A program made the translations under genes and the position numbers. The notes beneath the pieces were generated by a model, which made no database searches, had not been told where the DNA came from, and saw nothing but the letters and a program-made list of their open reading frames with translations. Source: Pseudo-nitzschia pungens (lineage: Eukaryota; Bacillariophyta; Bacillariophyceae; Bacillariales; Bacillariaceae). Taken from it: 64,000 nucleotides of DNA. Positions 44,908 to 55,402 of the stretch are shown here, piece after piece. The DNA lies in contig CM074760.1 in assembly GCA_037355855.1 (NCBI GenBank), forward strand, positions 6,688,501 through 6,752,500, given 5' to 3'. The stretch's first letter is position 1; each line of letters opens with the position of its first letter.

Positions 44908-46126
44908 GCTCTCCACACAATTCGAAACTGTACCGGTAAGTTGCACCGTGTGAGATGATATCAACAATCTCAAAAGGCGGACGGTGAAGCAGCGGTGAGA
45001 GGAGTATATTCCGATTGATTGAAATAATGTGCTTTTACAGAAAAGAATTAACCTTACTCGTACCCACACAAGTAAGGCTAGTTGTATGTGAAATACGAAG
45101 TCCAGTAAGATTTTAACTTACTTGTACTCGTACAACGTAGTGTAGAAGATCACCGTAACTGGTAGTAATAAAAATATGGAATCAAGATCCAAGAACCAAC
45201 TGTTTAGGTTTTGCGCGCGAATCAATCCAGATCGCACATGCATTCTTTTTCATCCCGAACTCTAAATGAGATTCGAATCGGCAATGGCAGCCAACCCCTC
45301 CGCCTTGCCCCAAAAAATTCGGAGTAACTTACTTGTAATGCAAAAAAGTACGAAGTAATAATCAGTTACTAATCCTCCCAACTCGATCGCAGTTTCGGTT
45401 GCGGGTCGGCGGTTTCGAACGAGTTCTTTGCAGCACTTTTCGCCCATCGATTTCTGAAGCACGAGAGAAGAAGCACCGGTACAAGTTACAACCCAGTACA
45501 GTAAGGTTACCCGTACGTACATTACCGTGTTAAACAATCATCTTCGGTTCGAAACCCCCCGCTGCATCCACGCGGCACGTCGAAGTCTCCTCCTTCCGAA
45601 AATTACAATTACTACTTTGACACCTCTCGCCGTGACGAGCCCATTTTCTCTTCTTTGTAGTTCCGAACTCACACACAAAAGAGTGTAAATACAGTAACTT
45701 AGTAGTATTACAAACGAGAAAGCACGAGCAATCCGATACTCGTACGCGAACTTTTGGAACCTTTGAAAACGCAAGACTGACGCTGCGAGTTCGAAACCGA
45801 CGATCTTCGAGCCGCACCTCCGGAACAAACAAGAACCATCAGATTACCCCTACCGGTAACTTATTCATACCGTACACACAGCAATTCCCTCACAACCGGT
45901 ACTCGTACGGCACGGTACTTTTACTACAGTACCTTACTTTGTAGTAGTATCATTATTTGCCGAAACGTAAGGTTACCGTAGCGAACCAGTAGAATGTGCG
46001 AGTTCTGCAACCTGAACATCAAGCACGAGCACCGAAGCAACGAATTCATCAACAACCAGAGCTGGGGATTCTTCAGTGCCGAAGCGGTCGAATTCGCCTG
46101 CAGTGTCATCTCCTCCAGCAACGACC
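44908..46126. other. divergent promoter region
   Basis: Shared 5' flank of the EEP and alpha/beta-hydrolase genes. TACCGGTA at 44931-44938 lies only 24 bases from the EEP ATG; exact GTAAGGTTAC at 45501-45510 and 45967-45976; TACCGGTA near 45851. No gene is supported. Confidence 0.65.
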
Positions 46127-48217
46127 ATGAAACTTCCAACGGCAAGAAAATCAAGGCTCAAACGAAAAAAAGCAACAACGACCGCAACAGCGACGACGAC
46201 GAGGACGACGATGGCGAAGGAGACGAGGACGAAGACGGAACCTAGCATCGGCTCCGGTGGCGTTGCAGCCGCGATTGCAACCAGCAGCAGCAACCGCAAA
46301 CACAACCGCAACTGCAACCGCGACGCCACCGGAACCTCCCTTGTCGCGTCGGTTTTCCCGGGATGCACCCGTCTCGCCCACGCCGCGTTCTCCTCCTCGT
46401 CGACCCGTCTCTTCTCCGGCTCGGAGAGTGCCGAGGGAACGGGAGCTGCGGCTGCGGCCACTGCGACAGCCACTGCAACTGCCACGGCTGGGTTCCGCCG
46501 CGTGATCGCGGGGAAAATCCGTCGGTTCTTTCGGGAGATGGAGATCGACCGGGAACCGGGAATCCCCGTGGGAACGGCGAACGCCAACCGCGGCATCCGC
46601 ATCAGCCCCACCGAACCGTTTCTGCATCTGCTCCCAGACGAGTTGCGCCCCTGCTATCGGTCTCCCTCCCGAGCGATCCAGGCCCTGACGCTTCTTTTCA
46701 CGACCTGGATGGCGGTGGCGTGTACCACCTGGAAGAGAAGAGTGCCCGCGGTTTCCAAGTTTCTGCTCCGGTCGGTGGTCTATTTCGTGATTGCCCAGGT
46801 GGCACTCCAGGAAACCCTCCTCCGGAAACGCCTGTCCCCCTCGAGGGTGACGACGGACGCATTGGTGCAGCGGTACTGTCTGCCGACCACTCTCTCCCGC
46901 TACGAATCCATCACCATTGATCCCCTCGTGCTGCCATCGGCAACGAAATTAACACCGACACCGACACCGACAACCGCGTCCCCCCCTTCCACCGCCGAAC
47001 CGAGCGATAGCAATCTCGACGTCGATTCTTCGATCTCGTTGGGAGTCCATTACCTCCGGTACGACAACGAAAACGGCAGCGACGAGAATCCTTCCGCGTT
47101 GACTACTTCTGCCGGCAAGCCAACGCGAACCTTCGACGCGGTCTACTTTCAGCACGGATTCGGGGCCTCGTCCCTTTCCTGGTTGCCGGTCATGCCCTCT
47201 CTGGCCGAGAGACTGGGTGCCAGGGTGGCCCTCGGACACGACGCGGTGGGGTTCGGATTCACCGACCGGCCCAGGGACCTCCGCTGGTACACGGCAAAGC
47301 AGTCCTCGCGGATCGCGCACCGGATCCTAAAGAACCACAGCCCGTCGGCGGCGGGGGCGGTGAGTTCCGGAGAAAACGGAAATGGCAATGGCGATGGAGA
47401 TGACACTGGCGACTCCGACGCCGGCCCGGAAGACGAAACGAAACCAACCCCCCTCCCGGTGTGCCTGGTGGGCCATTCCATGGGATCCCTTTCCGTCCTG
47501 CGGCTGGCAACGGCCCTCCCCCGCGAGACGCCCAAGCTGATCGTTCTCTCCTCGCCGGCCCTGGGGCTGCTCGGTCGCGGGCCTCCTCCCTCCGCGGAAG
47601 CAACGAACCGAAAAGGCCCCCTGGTTTCGGCGCTGGCGGCAACGCTCGCCGTTCTGGTGGATCCCATCGGGAGGGCTCTCCGGCGAGCCATCGTGAGACC
47701 CTGCGCTCGCTACGCCCTGCGCCGGGCCATCGGCACCCCCAACGCCTGGAGAAAGGGCCTCGGGGCGGCCTGGGGGGATCCCTCCCGCGTCACGGAGGAC
47801 AGCGACGTCCTGCGGTATTCGTGGCCGTCGATCGGGGCCGGCTGGGAGGACGGGATCCTGACCTTTGCGGCGGCGCAGGGACTCCCGCGGGAAGACGACC
47901 TGGACGACGACGCGCTCCTGTTCCGGCGCGTGTTGGAACTCCCCAGGACGAAGGTGCTGGTGGTCTTGGGAGCGAGGGACCGGGTGGTTCCGACGGCGTC
48001 GGTAGAGGCCTTTCTGGAAACGGTGCGCTCGACGACGTCCTCGTCGCCCGCGTCCCGGCAATCGGACGCGGCAACGGCATCGTCATCGGCATCCGAACCG
48101 ATCGTTGTGGAAATGGAGGGCCTGGGGCACAACGCCTTCGAGGAAGACAGGACGGCGTTTGTAGAGACCGTGGAGCAACTCGTTGCGGAACATTGGGACA
48201 CCGCCGATATTGCCTAG
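46127..48217 (+). CDS. alpha/beta hydrolase with membrane-associated N terminus
   Basis: Single exon, 696 residues from the first ATG (46127). Residues 1-~150 are basic, Thr/Ala-rich low complexity. A hydrophobic pair near 195-245 could insert in a membrane. The hydrolase fold has an HGFGASSLSW oxyanion loop, the nucleophile elbow VGHSMGSL with Ser451, an acid at Asp618 (GARDRVVP) and the His668 of GLGHNAFEE, a complete triad. A Gly/Asn/Asp-rich insert (~425-445) lies just before the elbow. Family members hydrolyse esters, peptides or epoxides; the substrate is unknown. Codons are strongly GC-rich. Confidence 0.85.
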   Translation: MKLPTARKSRLKRKKATTTATATTTRTTMAKETRTKTEPSIGSGGVAAAIATSSSNRKHNRNCNRDATGTSLVASVFPGCTRLAHAAFSSSSTRLFSGSESAEGTGAAAAATATATATATAGFRRVIAGKIRRFFREMEIDREPGIPVGTANANRGIRISPTEPFLHLLPDELRPCYRSPSRAIQALTLLFTTWMAVACTTWKRRVPAVSKFLLRSVVYFVIAQVALQETLLRKRLSPSRVTTDALVQRYCLPTTLSRYESITIDPLVLPSATKLTPTPTPTTASPPSTAEPSDSNLDVDSSISLGVHYLRYDNENGSDENPSALTTSAGKPTRTFDAVYFQHGFGASSLSWLPVMPSLAERLGARVALGHDAVGFGFTDRPRDLRWYTAKQSSRIAHRILKNHSPSAAGAVSSGENGNGNGDGDDTGDSDAGPEDETKPTPLPVCLVGHSMGSLSVLRLATALPRETPKLIVLSSPALGLLGRGPPPSAEATNRKGPLVSALAATLAVLVDPIGRALRRAIVRPCARYALRRAIGTPNAWRKGLGAAWGDPSRVTEDSDVLRYSWPSIGAGWEDGILTFAAAQGLPREDDLDDDALLFRRVLELPRTKVLVVLGARDRVVPTASVEAFLETVRSTTSSSPASRQSDAATASSSASEPIVVEMEGLGHNAFEEDRTAFVETVEQLVAEHWDTADIA

Positions 48218-49863
48218 TCCGATGGAGTTTTTGGTACGGACGTTCCCGATCAGAAGGGAACCAATTCATTCCAAAACACGATCAAGCTGTGAACGAGTTT
48301 TCTTCATTCAGTTTTGATTTGAGCTTAGAACAGTCGGAGGAAACCCAGAGATGTTCTGTTTTCGTGCAATGGTTGGATTGCTGTACCGTAGAAACGGTCT
48401 CGAAAGATGTATTTTTCGTCTTAATAATAAATTACTATGCGTAAAACGAGTGCTCGTAGTACGTACGACTAAGCTTGCTGTAAAAAAAAGGTGTTTTGCC
48501 GACTCGAGCAGCCATCTTGATGTGAGGTTTAGGCGCATAATTACGGCACAAACGTGAAAAAATCGAAGGAATATGATACCGTAGGTAGTAACATACAAGT
48601 AATTTACTCGTAACCTTCGTAGTCCCGTAAAAATAAGGCCTAGCCTACAATAAGGCCTTCCATAGAACCTGTTCAGATGTCTGATCTTTAGTGTACCATA
48701 GTGCCTGCTGTTTTGGTGTTCATTGTGACGAGTACTAGTAGACCTTACGTGATATTATGATCGCTCTTCCGCAGTGAGCAGTTAGTAGTACTACTAGGCA
48801 GTCGAGTTGGCAACATCCAGCTGCACTTCGTCCAAACATCAGAGTGTCACAAGGGGTGTATCGCGTCGTGTTTAGTAGAAGGATACACTCAATCCTGGTG
48901 TGGCTGCTGACACTTTTCTCTGGTGTCATACTCTCCCTTACGCCGCCTGTTGATGCTGCTGGTGGGGTATGTAGTTCGTGATAGCTTCGGTACGGTACAT
49001 ACTACTACTAATAATGGTACTGCATACAAACCACTCATACTCTTGAGCATCCCCGTGCTGATAGCTACCGGTGGAGAACCACGGATAAACCTCCCATCCA
49101 GGGAAGTTCTTTTTGTTATGAGATGAGAAATTCCCTCAAGCAGCATTTTTATTGCTTCTTGTACGAGCTACGAGCTACTACTAATCGTATGGTGTACGCT
49201 AGCATCGGACTGCGGGATATTGTCGATACGTACCGGTATGATTCATTCTGTAGTAGAACCGGAGTTTCTTCGGAATCGTAAAAGTTCGAGTAACTTCAAA
49301 CTGGCATTTAAAAAATAAGTTAGATAAGGTTTACTGCTATTATTTTATTTTTTTTTGAATACGTAGTAATTGCAATCAACAATCTGGTAACTTATCCAAT
49401 AAGGGTCCACGAATGGTGCTCGTACCTGACACCTACCGGTAATGGAAAAAGTGATATCGCCAAATTTTCTGATCGCATCGGTACGTACGAGTAATTACGA
49501 AGTAGTAGTAATTACTACCGTACAGTATGTTTGAATTAAAGTGAACCAGTTGTTGCTTTAGGTCCTGTTCCCTGCATGATTTTACCGTGTTGAATGTTGA
49601 AGAAATCTCGGGACATGTCGACCTCGTTTCATCAATGTGCTGTTGACTTGAACAATCCATGAATTACTACTGTATTATTTTTTTTGTTTAAACTCGTTTA
49701 CGTGAAAAAGAATTGTATCATCTGCACAAAAACAGTGCTTCAGTGCAGCCATTCGTAACAAGATTTTGACTGAGATTGTCTTTAAGAGCTCGACGACTGA
49801 AGATATAATTTGCGAACTCGGAGGATTATTCTCAATGATCAGTATTGAAGAAGGGGGGAAACA
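48218..49863. other. 1.6-kb intergenic region, no gene seen
   Basis: AT-rich, with ACTAGTAGTACTACT repeats at 48.7-49.1 kb and TACCGGTA near 49221 and at 49434-49441. No coding support. Confidence 0.6.
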
Positions 49864-51477
49864 ATGGAGAGCTCAAATGTGTCAGTCTTGGATGACGATC
49901 AGCATCAAAAGGAGGGAGATCGAGAGCACGACAAAAACACTTCCCCCGCAACACTCCCGCGTGATATGCTGTGCAACAGATGTTTACTGATTCGAAATCT
50001 TCCAACGGGATTTGTCTACAGGGAAGACATCGGAGAACAAAACCTTCGGATACCAATTCAAAGGATTGCCTACTGTGAGACTTCCAAGGGTACAATAATG
50101 GTCGAATTTGCCTCCAAGTTGGAACGCAGGCAAGCTCTGGAGTTGGATCGGCGACGCAAAACTCTGAGACGAAGGCTAGGGACGACAGAAGCACCTCTGC
50201 AATTCAAAATCAAGGTATATCTCGAGCGTTGTATATCCGAACGATTCGTCAAAAGGTTTTTCAACTCTCCGTCTTCGCACACCAACGAGTCGATCGTCGA
50301 AAGTAAAGAATCAGAACAGTCACTGCCAAAACGTTCGCCTTCTCTTGCAAAACGATGTATCATGATTCGACGATTTTTGGATTCTGACGATGCAAGAGCT
50401 ATGGGAAACCAAAAAATTCCCGAAGCTCCCGCCTATCGTAGCCGCAGCGAAGCGAAAAGCCAACAAACAGTTCATTCGAAAAATAAAACGCAGCCAATGG
50501 AAATCCATCGAGGCAACGCTCGGGAAAAAATTCTTAGAAGAGCTATGGTATCGTACAAACACTCGATAATGATCGTTGAATTGGAATCGGAGGATAGCGT
50601 GAATTGTTTAATGGCGATGGGAGCAGGGGCAAAGGATGATGATCACCTTAAAAATATTACCAATCTGGAAGATTCCGAGTCATTGTCAGCTTTACCTACC
50701 GCAACCTTGTCCGTTCCAGTCGAGCTACATCCCGTGCGATCCGAGAATTACGCCAAGTGTTGCCTGGAGGGCATTGGGATCTTTGCAAGCAACGCTAATG
50801 GTGTCAAAATCAACGGAAATATCCAACCAGAGGCAAAAGTTTTCGCCCAAAGGGACAATTTTCTCGGCGATGACAGTACTTCGAGTAAGTTGCGGTCAAC
50901 GTCAACGGACTTGGAGAGTATGTCGCCAGATGAAAGTGCGGAGTACTGTGAAGACAATGCATCAGATGCACAAAAGAAGGATGAGTTTAGCGACCAAAAG
51001 TCAAGAATCCAAGATTTGGAAAGGGAGGTTCGTGAGCTGCGGTCTGAACGGCACCGTTTGATGGCTGAGGCGGAAAGAGATCAGAAAGAATTGCTGCAAT
51101 GCAGAGAGAAAGAACTGGTGAATACCAAACAAGCAGAACTAGTCAAAGAAAGCTTGCAACAATTAGAATCAAAGCACCGTGATCTGGAGAATGAAAACGA
51201 TGGATTGAAGAAACTTTTACAGAAGTCTGGAACCGATAATCACCGCATCGCAACAGAGAGGGATTCGATTGTGGCTGAATACGAAAAATCCTTATCGATA
51301 TGGGAATCTCGGTTTCGGCGAGAGATGGATGAGAAAAGAAGAAACACTGAAAAAGAAAACATACAATTGGATCAAGTGTGTGCTGAATGCGAGATAGTTC
51401 GGTTTTACAGTGACTTGGCATCAAAATTAGGAGAAGGCAAAGTGGAAACAAATGAAAACAATGGCAAACATCACTAA
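49864..51477 (+). CDS. protein with RRM-like start and C-terminal coiled coil
   Basis: Single exon, 537 residues. Residues ~37-100 resemble one RNA-recognition motif: an RNP2-like CLLIRNLPTGF and an RNP1-like KGTIMVEFAS. A second possible strand-helix unit is near 165-250 (KRCIMIRRFL, YKHSIMIVELES). Residues ~380-500 form a long heptad coiled coil rich in E, K, R and L (IQDLEREVRELRSERHRL...). RNA binding is an inference; no family is recognised. The gene uses a more AT-balanced codon set than the hydrolase just upstream. Both are on the + strand. Confidence 0.65.
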   Translation: MESSNVSVLDDDQHQKEGDREHDKNTSPATLPRDMLCNRCLLIRNLPTGFVYREDIGEQNLRIPIQRIAYCETSKGTIMVEFASKLERRQALELDRRRKTLRRRLGTTEAPLQFKIKVYLERCISERFVKRFFNSPSSHTNESIVESKESEQSLPKRSPSLAKRCIMIRRFLDSDDARAMGNQKIPEAPAYRSRSEAKSQQTVHSKNKTQPMEIHRGNAREKILRRAMVSYKHSIMIVELESEDSVNCLMAMGAGAKDDDHLKNITNLEDSESLSALPTATLSVPVELHPVRSENYAKCCLEGIGIFASNANGVKINGNIQPEAKVFAQRDNFLGDDSTSSKLRSTSTDLESMSPDESAEYCEDNASDAQKKDEFSDQKSRIQDLEREVRELRSERHRLMAEAERDQKELLQCREKELVNTKQAELVKESLQQLESKHRDLENENDGLKKLLQKSGTDNHRIATERDSIVAEYEKSLSIWESRFRREMDEKRRNTEKENIQLDQVCAECEIVRFYSDLASKLGEGKVETNENNGKHH

Positions 51478-52723
51478 AAAAAAATACTCGGATCCTCTGG
51501 AAAGAGACAATACGTCGTGTACCGACTGGTGAGAACAGTTTGACTTATGGCGTCGTAGAAATCGAGGTTAATGATAGAGCACCAACAGAAGATCACCCTT
51601 CTATGGGTATATGATCAAATACGTCGTTAAGTATTTGCAATTGAGCAATGTTTAGTACGTGCACCTTCGTTCTGGCCTAGTGAAAGTTTTCCCATAATAA
51701 ACGCCGATTGGGAGAATACAATTGCTGCTGCTTCGGGCAAGGTAAACGAAAAAGGGTTTCGAATTTCTGTGCTGGTATTGAATACGAGTCGTAGCGAGAG
51801 CTAGATTTTTTTGTCTTTCGTCATATTTTGTCAACATACCTGGACGAACAGTGCATCGAACGAATCAATCAATCACTCAACCAGGGTAGAAGTATTTAGG
51901 GGGAAAAGTCGACGAGCATTGACAACAGTTGTCTATGCCTTTCTTATTTTTTCTCTCAATCTTAGTTTAGTTGCGACATTGCGGAGTCTTGATTTTCCCA
52001 ATTCCCGGTACCGGTCATGAACCAACTTTTTGGTGATGAACCAAGTTTGTGACAGTGTTGTGCCTTTGTTGGTATCAATGCAAATACAACCTCTATACTC
52101 AAAGTACAGACATCATCCTGTAGCTAACACTCTCCTCTACAATGATCTATATTCACATTCAAACACCTTTGCTTATTCTTCCCTTAGTATGTTCATGAAC
52201 AAAGACAGAGGCCAAAACTGGGGTGTTTTTTCTTTTTTTTTCAATCAATCAAAAGAACGGTCGAAATACTTTGTACGTAGTAGTTGATGAGACTCCTTTA
52301 GGCTTTTAGTTGGGGGTACGTAAGTTACCAGTACATTCCAAAAATTAGGACTCCCTCCAAAATCTGAAATTCAAAAATACTTTTCGGGTGCAACCGGTAC
52401 CGGTAAGTTACCTGGTACGGTAAGGCTACAGAGCACTCTGGCACCTATTTTCGTTCACTTGAACGCCCGTTGACTGGTGGGGCTCTCAATCAACTATTTT
52501 CAAAAAATATTAGTATGGCTACCATCCTCAAAAATCCGAAAATACTTCGGGTACAACCGGTACAGTGCACTCTGGCACTTATTTTCGTTCATTTGAACGC
52601 CCGTTGATTCGACAACACGGCAGCAAAACGAGAAACGGACAGATGAAGTGTGGCGGTATGAAACCACATTTTTAATCTTAATCTTGAGATGCGCAACATC
52701 TTAACAGCTGAAAGTGCACCGTC
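51478..52723. other. intergenic region with a segmental duplication
   Basis: No gene is supported. The second half holds a ~110-140 bp duplication (52338-52611). Confidence 0.6.
52338..52611. repeat. direct duplication with and without a motif block
   Basis: Copy A (52338-52477) and copy B (52500-52611) match along their length, ending in CGTTCA(C/T)TTGAACGCCCGTTGA. After the shared CAACCGGTAC, copy A has 29 extra bases (52401-52429) with CGGTAAGTTACC and ACGGTAAGG; copy B continues straight into AGTGCACTCTGG. Confidence 0.9.
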
Positions 52724-53095
52724 ATGTTGCAATCCAACCTTTCTGCACCTGGCGATGACGACGCGAAGTGCCACTATGATTCTGCTTCTTGCGATGGGCA
52801 CAATTTGATCGTCGGTGCGGGAGTGAATGATGAGAATGCTTTTGGTAACAAGCAGAACAAGAATTTGCAACAAGAAATAACGCCGTGCAATACGGACCAT
52901 ATGCTCCTCGTTCTTAGGGTCGCCATTTTCTGTCTCTGGGGTCTTTGGACAATGTGCGTATGGTGCAATGCATTGATCTACCTTACATCAGAAACCATTC
53001 CGCAAGCGACCAAGAAGTTTTGGGTCAAGTTAACAATTGTGCAAACTGCATGGTTTGTCTTTGCAATGTCGTTGGTTGTGGATTCTTCTTGTTAG
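52724..53095 (+). CDS. small membrane ORF, possibly an orphan first exon
   Basis: ATG at 52724, 123 residues. The first ~60 are polar; two hydrophobic helices follow (~62-86, MLLVLRVAIFCLWGLWTMC; ~102-118, IVQTAWFVFAMSLVV). No family is recognised. It lies 134 bases before the DUF288 relic, and family members of that type start with a membrane anchor, so it may be the relic's first exon. I could not find a convincing splice pair. Confidence 0.35.
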   Translation: MLQSNLSAPGDDDAKCHYDSASCDGHNLIVGAGVNDENAFGNKQNKNLQQEITPCNTDHMLLVLRVAIFCLWGLWTMCVWCNALIYLTSETIPQATKKFWVKLTIVQTAWFVFAMSLVVDSSC

Positions 53096-53228
53096 CGGTT
53101 CGTGTTTTGTACCGTACTGGTGGGAGTCGAACCGCAAACATAGTCCAATCACCAATTCCATGCGACTGGCGACTTTCCTAGTAATTCTGTGCGGTGCCAT
53201 GATCTAAACGCAGACCAAGCAACCACTT

Positions 53229-54424
53229 GTGCGGAGGAATTTTCGGGGGAGAAAATCCGCACCTGGCCAGGAAAGCGAGTCTTCCTCAAACAAGCAGGAG
53301 AAACCCGAGCTGTCACCAGTGGGAATCCATGACCATATCGAGAGCGAGAAGTGGAACGTCGTTACCACCATTCACGACGCATCCGAGGGCATCCGGAGAG
53401 CCGCCAAGGTCATGGGTCAATGCCTTGTCATCGTGGGCGATACGAAAACGTCGAGGGATTTCATGGCAGAGATGCAAGCAGCCGCGGAAGACCAGATGAC
53501 TGACAAGGTCAAGAAGGAGGCCAAGCAAAAAAACCAAGAATAAGAATGAGAATAACCAAGTACTTTAGCGTCGTCGCCGTCGCTGTCTTGTTGATTTTCT
53601 TGAACAACAGCACGCAATAAAAGATATGCTTCTTGTCGGTCGAAGATAAAAAATTAGATCGAAAACGAGCAAAACTCCATGGAACGCGATGCTTCTTTGC
53701 CACGCACCTGCCCATTTCGGTCCCTGGACGAGTCAGCGACATCTGGAGGGCCTACTTTGGCCAGAGGATCTTCGGGGACATCGACACGAATCTCCCCGGC
53801 GACGACCCGAGCGTTACCAATGGCAACAACGGCCTCAGGATTGCAATTTTGCCGCTCGAAATCTTCCAGGATCTGAACGAGCACTCAATCCAGGCGGACT
53901 GGCAAGCCGAGGAGGACCTCTGCTACAAGACGGAAAACTTGATTGACTTTTTAAACTCGTGGGACTGTGACCACCAAGACGACGGCAACTTCGAATACGA
54001 GTGGGGCATCCCCGTGCGGATGGAGAAACTCTGGATAGATCTCTTCGAGCATGATTACATCGGCATTGAGGACGTGATTGTGTTGCAGCGCTGGCTCTCT
54101 GCTCTGACCCAGGTTGGCTGCGAATTTCCAATGGCCCAACCCAAGAAGACGCGCCACATCATAGACGACAAGCTGGTGGGCTCTTTCGCAAAGAACGAAA
54201 TCGAGCACAGCGAAGAGCTCGCATCCAAAATATTATTCTGCTACCAGAAATGGAGACAGCGCATTCAGCACGTGAGTATTCAAGGTCCCTTCCGGGAAAA
54301 AGTGGTTCAGACCCTAAAGGAAGAATACGAACTCGACGCAAAAAACAGCGACCGACAACAAGCACGCAAAACTGTGCTACTAGTAGTACTAGTGGACATG
54401 CCGGTACATGCCCAAGCCTGCTAG
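53229..54424 (+). pseudogene. DUF288/STELLO-like glycosyltransferase relic, central part missing
   Basis: Two blocks of the family remain. Block 1 (~53300-53543) has WNVVTTIHDASEG, KVMGQCLVIVGDTKT and then stops. Block 2 (~53620-54424) begins with LSVEDKK and jumps at once to the late family segment VPGRVSDIWRAYFGQRIFGDI, then the C-terminal ENLIDFLNSW, RMEKLWIDLF and EDVIVLQRWL. The roughly 200-residue middle with the acidic catalytic cluster is absent. Neither block starts with ATG. Plant STELLO proteins are Golgi glycosyltransferases that assist cellulose synthase assembly. The short gap between the blocks could be an intron, yet even then the enzyme would lack its core. Confidence 0.7.
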
Positions 54425-55402
54425 TAGCGTTTTGGATACCAATGCTGCTAGTACGGTAGCATTAGTTCGTTCCTGTTGCTATTGGTGCTACAATTTAGTT
54501 GTACTTGGTGATGATCGATGATATCATGGTGTACGTAGTGGAACATGACACTCTTTCAAAAAATAGTTGTAGTAAGGTTAAAATAAATATTACTCGTATT
54601 TCGCATTTAAAAAATGTATCGTCAGAGAAGTAGTAAGATTTACCCTAAGCACTACGACGAATTCAAAGATGTAGAGAAGTGATATTTTTTCACTAGGTTC
54701 GCCCAAGATTGATACTGGATGATTGATTCTAGGATGACCTGTCTTATCTCTAATGCTACTAGTGTATTCTACTTTCGTATTTTTTTTTTTTTTCAAAAGC
54801 GAGGAGGTAAGGTTATTCCATACGGTACTGTGCGAACCGTATTAATATTGCTTCCAATAAACATGTTGGATGATGTGTGTTCACAAGAACTGCGCCGATT
54901 GGTGTAAACCGATCCAACACTTAAAATAAGCGTGGGTCTACAGAAACTTACACCGAACCCGGATGTTGAAAATGGGTGCGCGCAAAAGTAGTTTTCGAGA
55001 AAAAGGCAAAAGAAGTTTGAGAGACGATCGTTTACAGCACGTTGTGCTCAACTTCTAAATCCCATAACTTTTTAACTATCTGGAGTTATATAAAAAAAAA
55101 ACACATGGGGGTGCAGCTTAAATGGTGTACTCTATCCGTTGGTCGCAAAGACAGAAAACGGACATAATCGATATTCTGCGTCCAAAATAACCCGGATGTG
55201 TAAGTTTCTGTAAGCCCACGCTTAAATTACAATTCCAATCCTTTTCACCTTCATGTTTCCATCCGATGACCCCAAGAACTTCAACGTAAATTTCATTTCT
55301 TTCTACCGCCAACATTGCTTATGAGCCCAAATGATCTCGAGCTTCGAGTAACTTACTGCATCAAGGCGACCTAAAACCACATTTCACAAAGATTATCATA
55401 AT
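54425..55402. other. intergenic region with an inverted-repeat element
   Basis: Strongly AT-rich with no gene. Holds the element at 54921-55231 and GTAAGGTTA-type half motifs near 54570 and 54808. Confidence 0.6.
54921..55231. mobile_element. MITE-like element with ~27-bp terminal inverted repeats
   Basis: The left end (~54926-54953, TAAGCGTGGGTCTACAG...) and right end (~55199-55227) are inverted repeats matching at about 25 of 27 positions. The interior (~240 bp) has no ORF. A direct AACCCGGATG sits just inside each arm. A target-site duplication is not clear. No transposase, so at most non-autonomous. Confidence 0.65.
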
